From: Thermoproteota archaeon
GTDB lineage: Archaea; Thermoproteota; Nitrososphaeria_A; Caldarchaeales; Calditenuaceae
NCBI GenBank assembly: GCA_030550235.1
Contig: JAUQPU010000003.1
Span: 143,897 to 193,966 of the forward strand
Direction: 5' to 3'
Length of the DNA: 50,070 nt
Position 1 is the stretch's first letter; every line of letters begins with the position of its first letter. Below are positions 25,279 through 33,650 of the stretch, piece after piece. The notes beneath the pieces are model-generated. The model saw nothing but the letters and a program-made list of their open reading frames with translations, searched no databases and was not told the origin of the DNA. The translations under genes were made by a program, and so were the position numbers.

Positions 25279-26205
25279 CTAGGCCTCGGAGACTTTCTCG
25301 AGAAATAGCCTCATGAACTCTTCAGAGTTGATGTCTATGCATATCCTGGCCCTCCCACGCCCGCCCTCTTTTGGCTTGAAGGGTATCGTGGCTCCTCGCG
25401 AGACGTCGTTGTTAGTGAGGACTTGGACATTCATCTCAACCATCTGGAACATGGCTGGCTGCATCGCGGCCGCAACCGCGAGGGCGTCATGAACTTCAAC
25501 CTCTCCAAACCTCTCTATCTGATACTTCATGATCTTGGATGCTAGCTCAGCTTTTCTTCCCCTGAGACGGCTTATCTCCCTGTATCGCTGAGGGTCTATT
25601 TTGACTGAGGGATTTGTTGTGACGTCTAAGCCTACGCACGTTAATGGTGCGGTGGACTCGAAGACGATTTTCGCAGCCTCAGGGTCTGTGTAGATGTTGA
25701 ACTCGGAGAGAGGTGTCACGTTTCCTCGGCCGTAGGGTGTGAGATGGTATGCCCCACCCATGATTATGAGCTGCTTAACCAGCCTTGGGGTGCTTGGGTA
25801 TAAGGTGTAGGCAAGAGCTATGTTTGTCAGCGGCCCCGTCGCGATTACTATGACCTCTCCCGGATATTTTCTAATCGTCTCGGCGATGAACTGGATGCCT
25901 CCTCCCCTAGGTGGCTGGACGGGCATAGGTATCCCTGCGTCGCCTAAGCCGTCTGAGCCGTGGACATGCTCCGCGGTGGAGAGGGGCCTAGCCAATGGTG
26001 CTGATGCGCCGAGGAAGACGGGTATCCCGTCCTTCCCAACATACTCTAAAACCCTCCGCGCATTGACTCCTGTCTTGTCGATGGTGGTGTTCCCCGCTAC
26101 TGCTGTGACGCCAAGTATATCCAGCTCTGGTGAGCTGAGAGCGAGTAGAAGGGCTAATGCATCGTCTATTCCCGGGTCCATGTCGAGAATGACCTTCCCT
26201 AACAT
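25279..26205 (-). CDS. Nucleoside hydrolase (IUNH family)
   Basis: Hydrolyses the N-glycosidic bond of ribonucleosides for salvage. The 308-aa protein begins VILDMDPGIDDALALLLAL, containing the calcium-binding DxDxGxDD signature. It continues with VTAVAGNTTIDKTGVNA, VIATGPLTNIALAY, IIMGGAYHLTPYGRGNVTP, FNIYTDPEAAKIVF and the histidine-aspartate EVHDALAVAAA near the C-terminus. The substrate (purine or pyrimidine) is not decided. It shares its upstream region with the divergent ParB-like gene; a minus-strand TATA (TATAAAAA) lies near 26237-26245. Confidence 0.93.
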   Translation of the reverse strand: MLGKVILDMDPGIDDALALLLALSSPELDILGVTAVAGNTTIDKTGVNARRVLEYVGKDGIPVFLGASAPLARPLSTAEHVHGSDGLGDAGIPMPVQPPRGGGIQFIAETIRKYPGEVIVIATGPLTNIALAYTLYPSTPRLVKQLIIMGGAYHLTPYGRGNVTPLSEFNIYTDPEAAKIVFESTAPLTCVGLDVTTNPSVKIDPQRYREISRLRGRKAELASKIMKYQIERFGEVEVHDALAVAAAMQPAMFQMVEMNVQVLTNNDVSRGATIPFKPKEGGRGRARICIDINSEEFMRLFLEKVSEA

Positions 26206-26238
26206 CCAGCCAGTGTATTTCTTTGGATGGATTTGGGT

Positions 26239-26257
26239 TTTTATATGGGTATATAGG
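26239..26257. promoter_or_regulatory. Divergent TATA boxes: nucleoside hydrolase and ParB-like gene
   Basis: TTTTATATGG at 26239-26248 is centred about 28 bases before ATG 26271, which sets the ParB-like start. The same A/T block and the adjacent GTATATAGG read on the minus strand can serve the hydrolase gene, whose ATG is at 26205. Confidence 0.55.
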
Positions 26258-26270
26258 TGCTAAAATCCGA

Positions 26271-26708
26271 ATGACCGGTGAAGACCTGCTGAGCTTACGG
26301 CCTGTTCTAGTGAGGCTTGATGAGCTGAGGGAGCATGAATACTATAATTCTGAGCACTTGGAGGAGCTTTTAGCCGAGATTAAGAGAGATGGAGCCTTGA
26401 AGAGGCCCATAATCGCGGATGCTAAGACCAAGGTGATACTGGATGGGCATCACAGGTATAACTGTATGAAGAGGCTTGGGAAGACCCATATCCCTGTATA
26501 CTTCGTTGATTACTGGAGGCCTGAGATCGAGGTTCTCCCTTGGGATAATAAGCCCCCTGTGACTAAGGAGATGGTCATAAATGCTGGGCTCACGGGTAAG
26601 AAGCTCCCATCCAAGTCTTCGAGACACATGGTCAGACTGGACAACGAGCTCCACCACATAACATTCATTGAGAGAGAGGCACCAACACCTCTCGAGGAGA
26701 TCCCCTAG
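26271..26708 (+). CDS. ParB/SerK-like domain protein
   Basis: A 145-aa protein with a ParB/sulfiredoxin-type fold: LVRLDELREHEYYNSEHLEE, then KRPIIADAKTKVILDGHHRY with the DGHHR phosphate-binding motif, and IPVYFVDYWRPEIEVLPW. The DGHHR plus DYW pattern resembles archaeal SerK, the free-serine kinase, more than chromosome-partition ParB. It lacks the HTH region of true ParB. The start at ATG 26271 fits the TATA position; an upstream frame from 26223 runs through the promoter and is unlikely. The stop shares a CTAG with the convergent trpA stop. Confidence 0.75.
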   Translation: MTGEDLLSLRPVLVRLDELREHEYYNSEHLEELLAEIKRDGALKRPIIADAKTKVILDGHHRYNCMKRLGKTHIPVYFVDYWRPEIEVLPWDNKPPVTKEMVINAGLTGKKLPSKSSRHMVRLDNELHHITFIEREAPTPLEEIP

Positions 26709-27520
26709 AACCTCGCAGCCTCTTTAAGTCTTATTGCTAAACTCCCCAACCGTTCTGCACAGTCTTCAGGATTGTTAAGGTTCTCCTCAACTATCCTGAC
26801 TAGGGCGCTCCCAACTATCACACCCTCGGCGCCGCTCCTAACTAGGAGTGAGACGTGGTCTGGTGTTGAGACGCCGAAGCCCACGGCGGCGTAGGGTCTC
26901 TCCCTCCTCGCCTTAACCCTCTCAAGAAGCCTGAGGGCCTCAGGCGAGACATCCCTCCTCACACCCGTGACGCCAAGTAGTGAGACGAGGTAAACGAAGC
27001 CCTTGCTGGCCTTGAGGATCTTGTCAAGTCTACTTTCTGAGGTGGTGGGGGATGCGAGGAATATCGTGTTAACGCCTGCTCTCTGGGCCTCCTCCCTGAA
27101 GCTGGACGACTCCTCGACGGGGAGGTCTGGGACAACTACGCCGTCAACCCCCGCGGCTCCCGCCTCTTGAAAGAACCTCCTGAACTCCATCCGGTGTATC
27201 GGGTTGAGGTATGAGAGAATTACGATGGGGGCCTCATGTCTCTTCTTTATCTCTGCTGTGAGCTTTATGGTATCGCGGAGCGTGGTTCCGGCTGCGAGTG
27301 CGCGCTGGGATGAGGCTTGGATTGTGACTCCGTCGGCTACGGGGTCGCTGAAGGGGGCTCCGAGCTCCAAGATATCGACTCCACCCTCTAGCAGGGTCTC
27401 AGCAAACCTAACCGTGTATTCCTGTCGCGGGTCTCCGGCGGTCAGGTAGCCGATGAGAACTGCAGAACCAGAGGCTAGGCTCCTTCTAAAGACATCCTCA
27501 ATCCTGCTCAAAGGCCTCAC
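26705..27520 (-). CDS. trpA: Tryptophan synthase alpha chain
   Basis: Cleaves indole-3-glycerol phosphate to indole in the alpha/beta complex. The 271-aa protein has the catalytic Glu and Asp in [46 protein letters not shown] and [12 protein letters not shown]. The start is GTG, 23 bases inside the end of trpB. Last gene of the trp operon. Confidence 0.95.
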   Translation of the reverse strand: MRPLSRIEDVFRRSLASGSAVLIGYLTAGDPRQEYTVRFAETLLEGGVDILELGAPFSDPVADGVTIQASSQRALAAGTTLRDTIKLTAEIKKRHEAPIVILSYLNPIHRMEFRRFFQEAGAAGVDGVVVPDLPVEESSSFREEAQRAGVNTIFLASPTTSESRLDKILKASKGFVYLVSLLGVTGVRRDVSPEALRLLERVKARRERPYAAVGFGVSTPDHVSLLVRSGAEGVIVGSALVRIVEENLNNPEDCAERLGSLAIRLKEAARF

Positions 27521-28709
27521 CTAGGCTCTTGCTCACTATGCCGAGGTCTTTGTCTCCTCTGCCTGAGAGGGTTACGACTATGATGTCGTCTCGGCGCATG
27601 GTCGGCGCAGCCTTCATCACGTATGCTAGGGCGTGGGCGGGCTCGAGGGCTGGCATTATGCCCTCTACCCGCGTCAGCTTAAGGAATGCGTCGAGGGCTT
27701 CAAGGTCGCCCACGGCTACGTACTCCGCCCTGCCAGAATCCTTAAGGTAGGCGTGCTCAGGCCCTACTCCTGAATAATCCAGCCCAGCCGATATGCTGTG
27801 TGTTGTGCTTATCTGTCCATTCTCGTCCTGGAGGATGTATGAGTATGTGCCATGGAGGATGCCTGGTGTTCCGCCGACTAGGCTTGCAGCATGCCGCCCA
27901 GTCCCTAGTCCCTCGCCACCAGCCTCCACGCCAACCAGCCTAACATCTTTATCCTCGATGAATGGATAGAATGTGCCTATCGCGTTGCTCCCACCGCCCA
28001 CGCAGGCCACGACCATGTCGGGCAGCCTACCCTCCTTCTCCAGAACCTGCTGCCGAATCTCCCTCCCTATCACTGACTGGAGGTCGCGGACGATTAGAGG
28101 GTAGGGGTGGGGACCGACGGCAGAGCCAAGGAGATAGTGCGTCGTCATGACGTTCGTGGCCCAGTCCCTGAGGGCCTCATTTATCGCGTCCTTCAGCGTC
28201 CTAGAGCCCGTATCGACACGCCTAACCTCCGCACCCAGAAGCCTCATCCTGTAGACATTAACTGACTGCCGCTCCATGTCCTCGGCGCCCATGTAGACCG
28301 TGCACTTGAAGCCCATTCTCGCGGCGACAGTCGCTGTGGCTACCCCGTGCTGACCGGCTCCGGTCTCAGCTACAAGCCTAGTCTTACCCATCCTCCTAGC
28401 GATAAGGGCCTGGCCTATAGCGTTGTTGATTTTATGGGCCCCTGTGAATAGGAGGTCTTCCCTCTTTAGATAGATCTTCGCCCCTCCCAGCCTCTCAGTG
28501 AGCCTCTCGGCGTAGTAGAGGGGTGTTGGCCTGCCTGCGTAGTCTCTCAGGAGGGTGTTCAATTCCCTCTTGAAGGACTCGTCATCCTTGAGCCTATAGT
28601 ATGCTTCCTCCAGCTCGACTAGAGGCTCCACAAGCGTCTCGGGGACATAGCGGCCTCCAAAAACACCGAACCTACCATTAACATCAGGGAGACTATAGCG
28701 CCCAGTCAA
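27498..28709 (-). CDS. trpB: Tryptophan synthase beta chain
   Basis: Joins indole and serine using PLP. The 403-aa protein is of the TrpB1 type that pairs with Trp[15 protein letters not shown], the PLP lysine in [31 protein letters not shown], and the glycine loop [12 protein letters not shown]. Its start overlaps the trpF stop by ATGA. Confidence 0.97.
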   Translation of the reverse strand: MTGRYSLPDVNGRFGVFGGRYVPETLVEPLVELEEAYYRLKDDESFKRELNTLLRDYAGRPTPLYYAERLTERLGGAKIYLKREDLLFTGAHKINNAIGQALIARRMGKTRLVAETGAGQHGVATATVAARMGFKCTVYMGAEDMERQSVNVYRMRLLGAEVRRVDTGSRTLKDAINEALRDWATNVMTTHYLLGSAVGPHPYPLIVRDLQSVIGREIRQQVLEKEGRLPDMVVACVGGGSNAIGTFYPFIEDKDVRLVGVEAGGEGLGTGRHAASLVGGTPGILHGTYSYILQDENGQISTTHSISAGLDYSGVGPEHAYLKDSGRAEYVAVGDLEALDAFLKLTRVEGIMPALEPAHALAYVMKAAPTMRRDDIIVVTLSGRGDKDLGIVSKSLGEAFEQD

Positions 28710-29338
28710 TCCACATCCTCGCCCATTGCCGCCCTAATGAACCCTCTAATCAACTCTCTACTCTTAACACCTGGAGCGGACTCGACTCCTGAGGATACAT
28801 CAACCGCATAAGGCCGGACCACATTAACCGCCTCAGCCACATTGGAGGGTTTCAGGCCACCCGCGAGAATCAGCGGTAGGCCTACCTGATCCCTGAACAT
28901 CCGGGCTGCCTGCCAGTCATGTGTCCTCCCTGTTCCGCCGGGCAGGTTCTCGGAGTGGCTGTCAAGGAGCACCGCGTCGGCTCCAGATAGGTTGAGGCCT
29001 GAGGGCTCCATGTCTGCCCTCACAGGCTTTATTATACGGCAAGAGGGTGCCAGGGCCTTAGCCTCCTCAACAGGTAGCTGTCCATAGAGCTGTATTGCGT
29101 CAGGCTCAATCCTCTCCACCAGTATCCAGAGGGGGTTGGGGTTGTCAGCCCTCGTCACCAGAACCGCGTCTACAAAGACGGGTATCTTTCTGCGAATCTC
29201 TATAGCCTCATGTATCGCGAGGTTGCGTGGAGATGTGGGGAAGCCGACCACCATCCCCACAGCGTCAGCCCCCTCCTCCACCGCAGCCAAAGCGTCCTCC
29301 ACCCTCCTAACACCACATATCTTGACGCGGACACGCAT
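28706..29338 (-). CDS. trpF: Phosphoribosylanthranilate isomerase
   Basis: Amadori rearrangement of phosphoribosylanthranilate. The 210-aa TIM barrel has the general-base cysteine in [15 protein letters not shown], the acid aspartate in [26 protein letters not shown] and [14 protein letters not shown]. It overlaps trpC by one base (TGATG) and trpB by four. Confidence 0.95.
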   Translation of the reverse strand: MRVRVKICGVRRVEDALAAVEEGADAVGMVVGFPTSPRNLAIHEAIEIRRKIPVFVDAVLVTRADNPNPLWILVERIEPDAIQLYGQLPVEEAKALAPSCRIIKPVRADMEPSGLNLSGADAVLLDSHSENLPGGTGRTHDWQAARMFRDQVGLPLILAGGLKPSNVAEAVNVVRPYAVDVSSGVESAPGVKSRELIRGFIRAAMGEDVD

Positions 29339-30129
29339 CAGGCCATCACCAGCTCCCTCGTCTTAGCCTCCACACCAACAGACCTCATAATCGAAGTCCC
29401 AACTAGAAAGGCCCTATAGCCCAGGCTTCTGAGCCTTCTGATGTCCTCGGCCGTCTCTATCCCACTCTCAGCCACCAGAATCCTGTCATCGAGCTCCACG
29501 CCCCTGACGGCCTCCTCATGAATCCGCTTCTCTACCTTGAGGCTTGACAGGTCCCTTGCGTTGACGCCCAGGATATCTGCATCCGTCCCCATCGCCTCCA
29601 ATAGCTCGTCTCTGCCGCAAGCCTCCAGCAGGACCTCGAGGGAGTAGCCTCTGGCCGCCCTAATGGCCTGACTTAACGTGCCCTCCGTATACCCTCTTTT
29701 GAATGCGCGCAATATCAGTAAGACTGTCTGGGCGCCCAGCTCGTGTGCAGCGCGGATCTGCTCCTCGGAGACTATGATATCCTTCATCAGTATGGGCAGC
29801 TTGGACACGGCCCTGGCAGTCTTCAAATCTTCAAGTGAGCCTCCAAACCTCTCTCGCGCGGTGAGTACGGAGATGCCGCACGCCCCTCCCATCTCCATCG
29901 CACGGACAACATAGTCAGTCCTCGCGCTGCTCGAGATGGCTCCGAGGCTTGGTGAGGCCCTCTTAAATTCGGCTATCACGGCGTTCCCCCTACACTTGGC
30001 TATCGCCTCTCTCAGGCCCTCGACCCTGAGTCCCTCCTCGATGCGAGGGACTCTGTAGTAGCCCTCGGAGACACGCCTCCTAGCCTCTATACAAAGTATT
30101 TGTAGAAAGTCATGCGAGCCTCCTGACAT
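29338..30129 (-). CDS. trpC: Indole-3-glycerol phosphate synthase
   Basis: Closes the indole ring from CdRP. Catalytic features are IAEFKRASPSLG (Lys), LPILMKDIIVSE (Lys), ADILGVNARDLSSLKV (Asn) and LVAESGIETAEDI (Glu-Ser). The usual EVHxE-type segment reads LEVLLEACG here, keeping the Glu. I prefer the ATG at 30129 (263 aa, SGGSHDFLQIL), which overlaps trpD by 20 bases. A longer frame from 30201 would bury 92 bases in trpD and adds an unconserved extension. Confidence 0.93.
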   Translation of the reverse strand: MSGGSHDFLQILCIEARRRVSEGYYRVPRIEEGLRVEGLREAIAKCRGNAVIAEFKRASPSLGAISSSARTDYVVRAMEMGGACGISVLTARERFGGSLEDLKTARAVSKLPILMKDIIVSEEQIRAAHELGAQTVLLILRAFKRGYTEGTLSQAIRAARGYSLEVLLEACGRDELLEAMGTDADILGVNARDLSSLKVEKRIHEEAVRGVELDDRILVAESGIETAEDIRRLRSLGYRAFLVGTSIMRSVGVEAKTRELVMA

Positions 30130-31189
30130 ACTCCTCAAGCCTCCCACCATCGCCTCCGCTGGTCTCCACAACCCTACAGAGGGTTTGGAAGACCTCACCA
30201 TCCATAATCGAATCGCGGGCTATCTTCACACCCTCAGCCAGGCTTGAACAGACACCCGCTAGCTTTAGGGCTGCGGCCGAGTTGACCAGCACCATCTTCA
30301 TCCTAGGGTCATCAGGGCTCAAGGCACCCTTCATAATCTTCACAGCTCCTTCAACGGCCTCCTCCCGCGTCCTCACGACTACAGACTCTAGATCCGCCGC
30401 CTCTACTCCGAAATCATTGGGCCTCAACACTTCCCTCCAGACCTCGCCACCCTCAATCCAGACAGCCTCAGTCTCCCCTCGAATCGAGACCTCGTCTACA
30501 CCATCCGCCGAGCAGACGACTAACCCTCTCTCAAGGCCAAGCCTCGAAAGAACTCTCGCAATCTTCAAGAGATATCGATTGTCCGCGACTCCGAGAAGTA
30601 TTCTCCCCACATTTGCCGGGTTTGTCAGGGGTCCCAGGAGGTTAAAGAACGTCCTGAAGCCAAGCTCCCTCCGTATCGGAGCCACATGCTTCATCGTGGG
30701 GTGGTAGAGTGGTGCAAACATGAAGCCGAAGCCGCATCCCTCGATGCAGCGCCTCACATCCTCAGGCCCCATGAAAATATTGACTCCAAGCCCCTCGAGC
30801 AGGTCGGCGCTTCCACAAACACCGGTCGCGGCCCTATTACCATGCTTCGCAACCCTCACACCGGTAGATGAAACAACCAGTGACGAGATTGTGCTGATGT
30901 TGAGTGTCTTCACCTTGTCGCCGCCTGTCCCCACTATATCCAACGCGCTACGCGGGTCTTGGAGCTCAACCCTGATGCAGTGTCCTCTCATCAGCCTAGC
31001 CATGCCGTAAAGCTCCTCCTCGTCCTCACCCTTGACACGCATCGCCGTCAGGAAGGCTGCGACCAGTGCCTGAGATGCGACCCCGGAGACTATCTCGCCA
31101 AGAGCCTCCCCAGCCTCCTCGGCGGAGATGCTATGCCCCTCTACAAGCCTAACTAGCGCCTTCCTCAGAGCAGACAAGAGAACATACAC
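30110..31189 (-). CDS. trpD: Anthranilate phosphoribosyltransferase
   Basis: Transfers phosphoribose from PRPP to anthranilate. The 359-aa protein has DIVGTGGDKVKTLNIST (PRPP loop), VAKHGNRAATGVCGSADLLE and RELGFRTFFNLLGPLTNPA, all diagnostic. The GTG at 31189 is used; a TTG a few codons later is also possible. It leads trpDCFBA. The anthranilate synthase genes trpE and trpG are absent from the window. Confidence 0.95.
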   Translation of the reverse strand: MYVLLSALRKALVRLVEGHSISAEEAGEALGEIVSGVASQALVAAFLTAMRVKGEDEEELYGMARLMRGHCIRVELQDPRSALDIVGTGGDKVKTLNISTISSLVVSSTGVRVAKHGNRAATGVCGSADLLEGLGVNIFMGPEDVRRCIEGCGFGFMFAPLYHPTMKHVAPIRRELGFRTFFNLLGPLTNPANVGRILLGVADNRYLLKIARVLSRLGLERGLVVCSADGVDEVSIRGETEAVWIEGGEVWREVLRPNDFGVEAADLESVVVRTREEAVEGAVKIMKGALSPDDPRMKMVLVNSAAALKLAGVCSSLAEGVKIARDSIMDGEVFQTLCRVVETSGGDGGRLEEYVRRLA

Positions 31190-31304
31190 CCCTGAGAAAG
31201 CTCGGCTAGAACACGAGCATCCGTCGTATCGTCTTCTAGTAGCGGTTGGCGGTTACGGCCAAACTAAACCACCAGCGGTCACGAGAGCAGCATAGCCCCA
31301 AGAC

Positions 31305-31314
31305 AATATATAAA
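31305..31314 (-). promoter_or_regulatory. TATA box upstream of the trp operon
   Basis: TTTATATATT on the minus strand predicts a start near 31284 and a leader of about 95 bases before trpD. The leader has no convincing tryptophan-rich leader peptide or strong terminator hairpin. A run-through from the zinc-ribbon gene is also possible. Confidence 0.45.
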
Positions 31315-31385
31315 GATAATCCCACACCCTCTATCAGCGGCCGGAGGCAAAAACCATAAGTGGAGGTTTTTCTTCAGACGTGGTG

Positions 31386-31589
31386 TTACTTCTTACTTGA
31401 TAGCCACCACTCTAGATACTCCTCATGCTTCCGCCTCTCCCTCATCATCTTCTCCTTCTCAGCCTTAGCCTTCTCCCTATGCTCGACGAGGTCTTGGAGA
31501 CTGAGTGCAGCGCCGCACCTTCCACAGTTGTAGATCTTCTCCATCCTATCGAAGACGAGTGTTGCGCCGCAGTATGGACAGCTCCTCAA
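31386..31589 (-). CDS. Small zinc-ribbon protein with charged helix
   Basis: A 67-aa protein: RSCPYCGATLVFD and YNCGRCGAALS form a four-cysteine zinc ribbon, followed by a strongly charged helix (VEHREKAKAEKEKMMRERRK) and a short EYLEWWLSS end. The start is TTG, at leaderless distance from the TATA box at 31615-31623. Such proteins may bind nucleic acid or ribosomes; function is not known. Confidence 0.75.
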   Translation of the reverse strand: MRSCPYCGATLVFDRMEKIYNCGRCGAALSLQDLVEHREKAKAEKEKMMRERRKHEEYLEWWLSSKK

Positions 31590-31614
31590 CTACAGTACTG
31601 AGGGGGCAAGCCTC

Positions 31615-31623
31615 TATTTATAG
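31615..31623 (-). promoter_or_regulatory. TATA box of the small zinc-ribbon gene
   Basis: CTATAAATA on the minus strand, centred about 30 bases before the TTG at 31589. This supports a leaderless transcript and the TTG start. Confidence 0.55.
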
Positions 31624-31644
31624 CCCCCCTCCACCCATAGGGTG

Positions 31645-31932
31645 TTAATCTTGGGAGCTAGACTCGGTGGATTCCGTCTCTTGAAGCCTCTGAGAGGCTC
31701 TAAAGACTAGGATGAGGAGTGCCGCAAATATGGAGAGGAGTATGGCGATGAAGGTGAGGGCGTATGCTGGGTTGTCGCTGCTCAGGATTAGGGGTATTGG
31801 CCCGATTAGGATTATGCCGTAGGATTTAGCCGCGCCTTGGATCTGGCTGGCCGCGAGAACTAGGATTGGTAGGGCTATGAGGAGGAGTCCGAAGGCGATG
31901 AGTATGTAGGCGTAGGCCGTTCTACCAGCCAG
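31645..31932 (-). CDS. DUF131-family membrane protein, second copy, apparent CTG start
   Basis: An open frame of 95 codons with no ATG, GTG or TTG. It encodes two membrane helices around the DUF131 signature GIILIGPIPLILSS, and ends in a polar tail ETESTESSSQD. The first codon after an in-frame stop that makes sense is CTG at 31932, giving LAGRTAYAYILIAFG. A GGGGTGAT sequence (31938-31945, minus strand) lies five bases before it, an ideal Shine-Dalgarno. The frame overlaps the upstream DUF131 gene by 11 bases. Either a rare CTG start or a frameshift from that gene is needed. Confidence 0.65.
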   Translation of the reverse strand: MAGRTAYAYILIAFGLLLIALPILVLAASQIQGAAKSYGIILIGPIPLILSSDNPAYALTFIAILLSIFAALLILVFRASQRLQETESTESSSQD

Positions 31933-32179
31933 CGGTCATCACCCCAGATAGCAGGAGAAAGAGCAGGATGACCAGTAGAAAGAGGGTGGCCATTATGACG
32001 ACCACCCTGGCCCCAGTCCCCCGCAGGACTATGGGGACAGGCCCGATGAGAACCACGCCAACGCCTCTGGCCCCGCCTCCCCCTGTCCTAGACGATAACA
32101 GAAGCATGATCCCTACTGTGATAAGTAGGAATCCGGCGAAAACCGAGAGGATTAGTAGGAATGCATCGGCCAGCGTCAT
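31922..32179 (-). CDS. DUF131-family membrane protein, first copy
   Basis: An 85-aa protein with two hydrophobic helices and the family signature GVGVVLIGPVPIVLRG in between, preceded by a glycine-rich turn. DUF131 (TIGR00304-type) proteins are small archaeal membrane proteins of unknown function. ATG start at 32179. The next gene downstream is a paralogue in another frame, overlapping by 11 bases. Confidence 0.8.
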   Translation of the reverse strand: MTLADAFLLILSVFAGFLLITVGIMLLLSSRTGGGGARGVGVVLIGPVPIVLRGTGARVVVIMATLFLLVILLFLLLSGVMTAGW

Positions 32180-32283
32180 CCCTGATAATACCTAGCACCT
32201 GCTAGCGGTTTAACCTATCGCCGATTACTGCAGCCTTCCCCCTAGGAGTTGTGGGGGAAGACTCATAAGGGCCTTAGAGGGAC

Positions 32284-32679
32284 TTGGACTCCGTGGCTGT
32301 GGTTAAGCACTCGGCCTCCGTGGCAGAGGAGCCTGTGGATAGAGCTGAGGCGGCCTTTATCCAGTGGCTCATAGATAGGCGTGATGGCGCACCAAACTTT
32401 GAGCTAAGAAGGTTCAGGATTAGTCCAGGGGGTAAGATTCCACCACACATGCACCCCGATATAGAGCATATACAGTATGTCTTGAGGGGGAGGTACCGTG
32501 TTAGGCTGGGTGAGAAGGAGGTAACTGTGAGCGCGGGAGATGCTATACTGATACCGGCTGGGACAGTCCACGGATACTTAAACGATGGCGGAGAGGATGC
32601 CGAATTTCTCTGCATAATCCCGAGGAGGATTGAGTATAAGACGGTCTGGATGGATGAGCAGCCGCCGCGAAGCTGCTGA
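32284..32679 (+). CDS. Cupin-domain protein
   Basis: A 131-aa single cupin. Motif 1 is PGGKIPPHMHPDIEHIQYVL (His, His, Glu, His) and motif 2 is AGDAILIPAGTVHGYLN (His), enough for one metal site. The function of such small cupins is not readable; candidates are sugar or phenolic isomerases, dioxygenases or sensors. The start is TTG at 32284, with GTG codons just downstream as alternatives. It converges with the CC-motif gene. Confidence 0.88.
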   Translation: MDSVAVVKHSASVAEEPVDRAEAAFIQWLIDRRDGAPNFELRRFRISPGGKIPPHMHPDIEHIQYVLRGRYRVRLGEKEVTVSAGDAILIPAGTVHGYLNDGGEDAEFLCIIPRRIEYKTVWMDEQPPRSC

Positions 32680-32691
32680 CCCTCCCCACTA

Positions 32692-33009
32692 CTAAGCCAT
32701 CCTAAGCCTCAAGATAAAGCGGTACCCCAGCTCAGTCTCCAACGAGAGGGAGTCGTCTGCAACTGCCTCAACCACATCCACCACCACGCTGCCTGGGTTG
32801 AGGGTTTTGTCCAGCGGAGGCCTAAGATATACCGTGACGCCCGAGACCTCGCCGGCCTCCACGTAGTCTCCCACAGGCTTGTTGCCGGTGAGGAAGACAT
32901 TACTGTATCCACAGCAGCCAGTGTCGCCGATAATCATGTACAGGCTTCCATGCCTGGATCGCACCTTCTTCAGAACCTCTGAAGCCTCTCGGGTAAGGCT
33001 TATCGGCAT
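32692..33009 (-). CDS. HesB/IscA-like CC-motif protein
   Basis: A 105-aa protein. ISLTREASEVLKKV followed by a strand and GDTGCCGYSNVFLTG, then VTVYLRPPLDKTLNPGSVVV, resembles the A-type Fe-S carrier fold (HesB/IscA). It keeps only the central CC and lacks the C-terminal CxC cysteines. It also recalls the DUF779/CC-motif proteins. A role in iron-sulfur or redox chemistry is an inference. Confidence 0.6.
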   Translation of the reverse strand: MPISLTREASEVLKKVRSRHGSLYMIIGDTGCCGYSNVFLTGNKPVGDYVEAGEVSGVTVYLRPPLDKTLNPGSVVVDVVEAVADDSLSLETELGYRFILRLRMA

Positions 33010-33050
33010 GCCACTTACTCATCAATACCCCCCTCTCTGGGGTTTAACTG

Positions 33051-33542
33051 TTACGCAGGCCTCTCAAGTAAGACGTAGGCTGAGAGAAGCCCGACTCTAG
33101 ACTCCACGAGGTTGTAGGACATGGCCCTCTCTACGAGGCTCCTAAACTCTCTTCTCCGCAGAGGGGTGAGGGGCCAGAACCTCTGGGCTATAAAGGTGCG
33201 GCCACCGGGAACGAGAAGTCTATAGGTCTCGCTCAAAAACTCACGCTTACCCAGAAGCTTGTCTAAAACATCTTGGACTAAGACTGCATCAAAGCTTGAT
33301 GTGGCTAGGAAGTCGTTATGCTCTAAGACCATGCTCCTCCTCGCCTTCAGTCCCCTCCCCAACAGCTCCCGCGCCCACCCCGGAGGCTCAGGCTCCCTGT
33401 AAAGCAGCATTAAATTATCATATCCTCCCACAGCCCCGGCCAGAGACTCCAAGACCTGTGGCCCCACATCGCCGACCACCAAGAGACTAGAGCCAGGCCT
33501 CAGCCTCAGGTCCGAGACAAGCCTCACAGGATCGACACGCAT
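33051..33542 (-). CDS. SAM-dependent methyltransferase-like protein (short)
   Basis: A class I methyltransferase fold of 163 aa from ATG 33542. SLLVVGDVGPQVLESLAGA stands where motif I usually lies, though without the GxGxG glycines. SFDAVLVQDVLDKLLGKREF and RLLVPGGRTFIAQRFW match motifs IV-VI. The weak SAM loop suggests either a divergent enzyme or a degenerate paralogue. The substrate is unknown. Confidence 0.65.
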   Translation of the reverse strand: MRVDPVRLVSDLRLRPGSSLLVVGDVGPQVLESLAGAVGGYDNLMLLYREPEPPGWARELLGRGLKARRSMVLEHNDFLATSSFDAVLVQDVLDKLLGKREFLSETYRLLVPGGRTFIAQRFWPLTPLRRREFRSLVERAMSYNLVESRVGLLSAYVLLERPA

Positions 33543-33614
33543 CAACCCCACAAGGATAAGCCAACTAATTAATCCTCAACAACGCGGCATATTCGAAAAG
33601 GTTGTATGAAGTAA

Positions 33615-33624
33615 TTCTTAATAG
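33615..33624 (+). promoter_or_regulatory. TATA-like box of the SCO1 gene
   Basis: TTCTTAATAG is centred about 31 bases before ATG 33651. A weak match, but the only one at a sensible distance. Confidence 0.35.
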
Positions 33625-33650
33625 TTGTCGAGTGGGTGTGCGTATGTAGT

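Noticed and set aside
31190-31300. Possible tryptophan attenuator in the trp leader
   Set aside because: Only a weak five-base hairpin (TTGGC/GCCAA) and very short upstream frames without Trp codons were seen.
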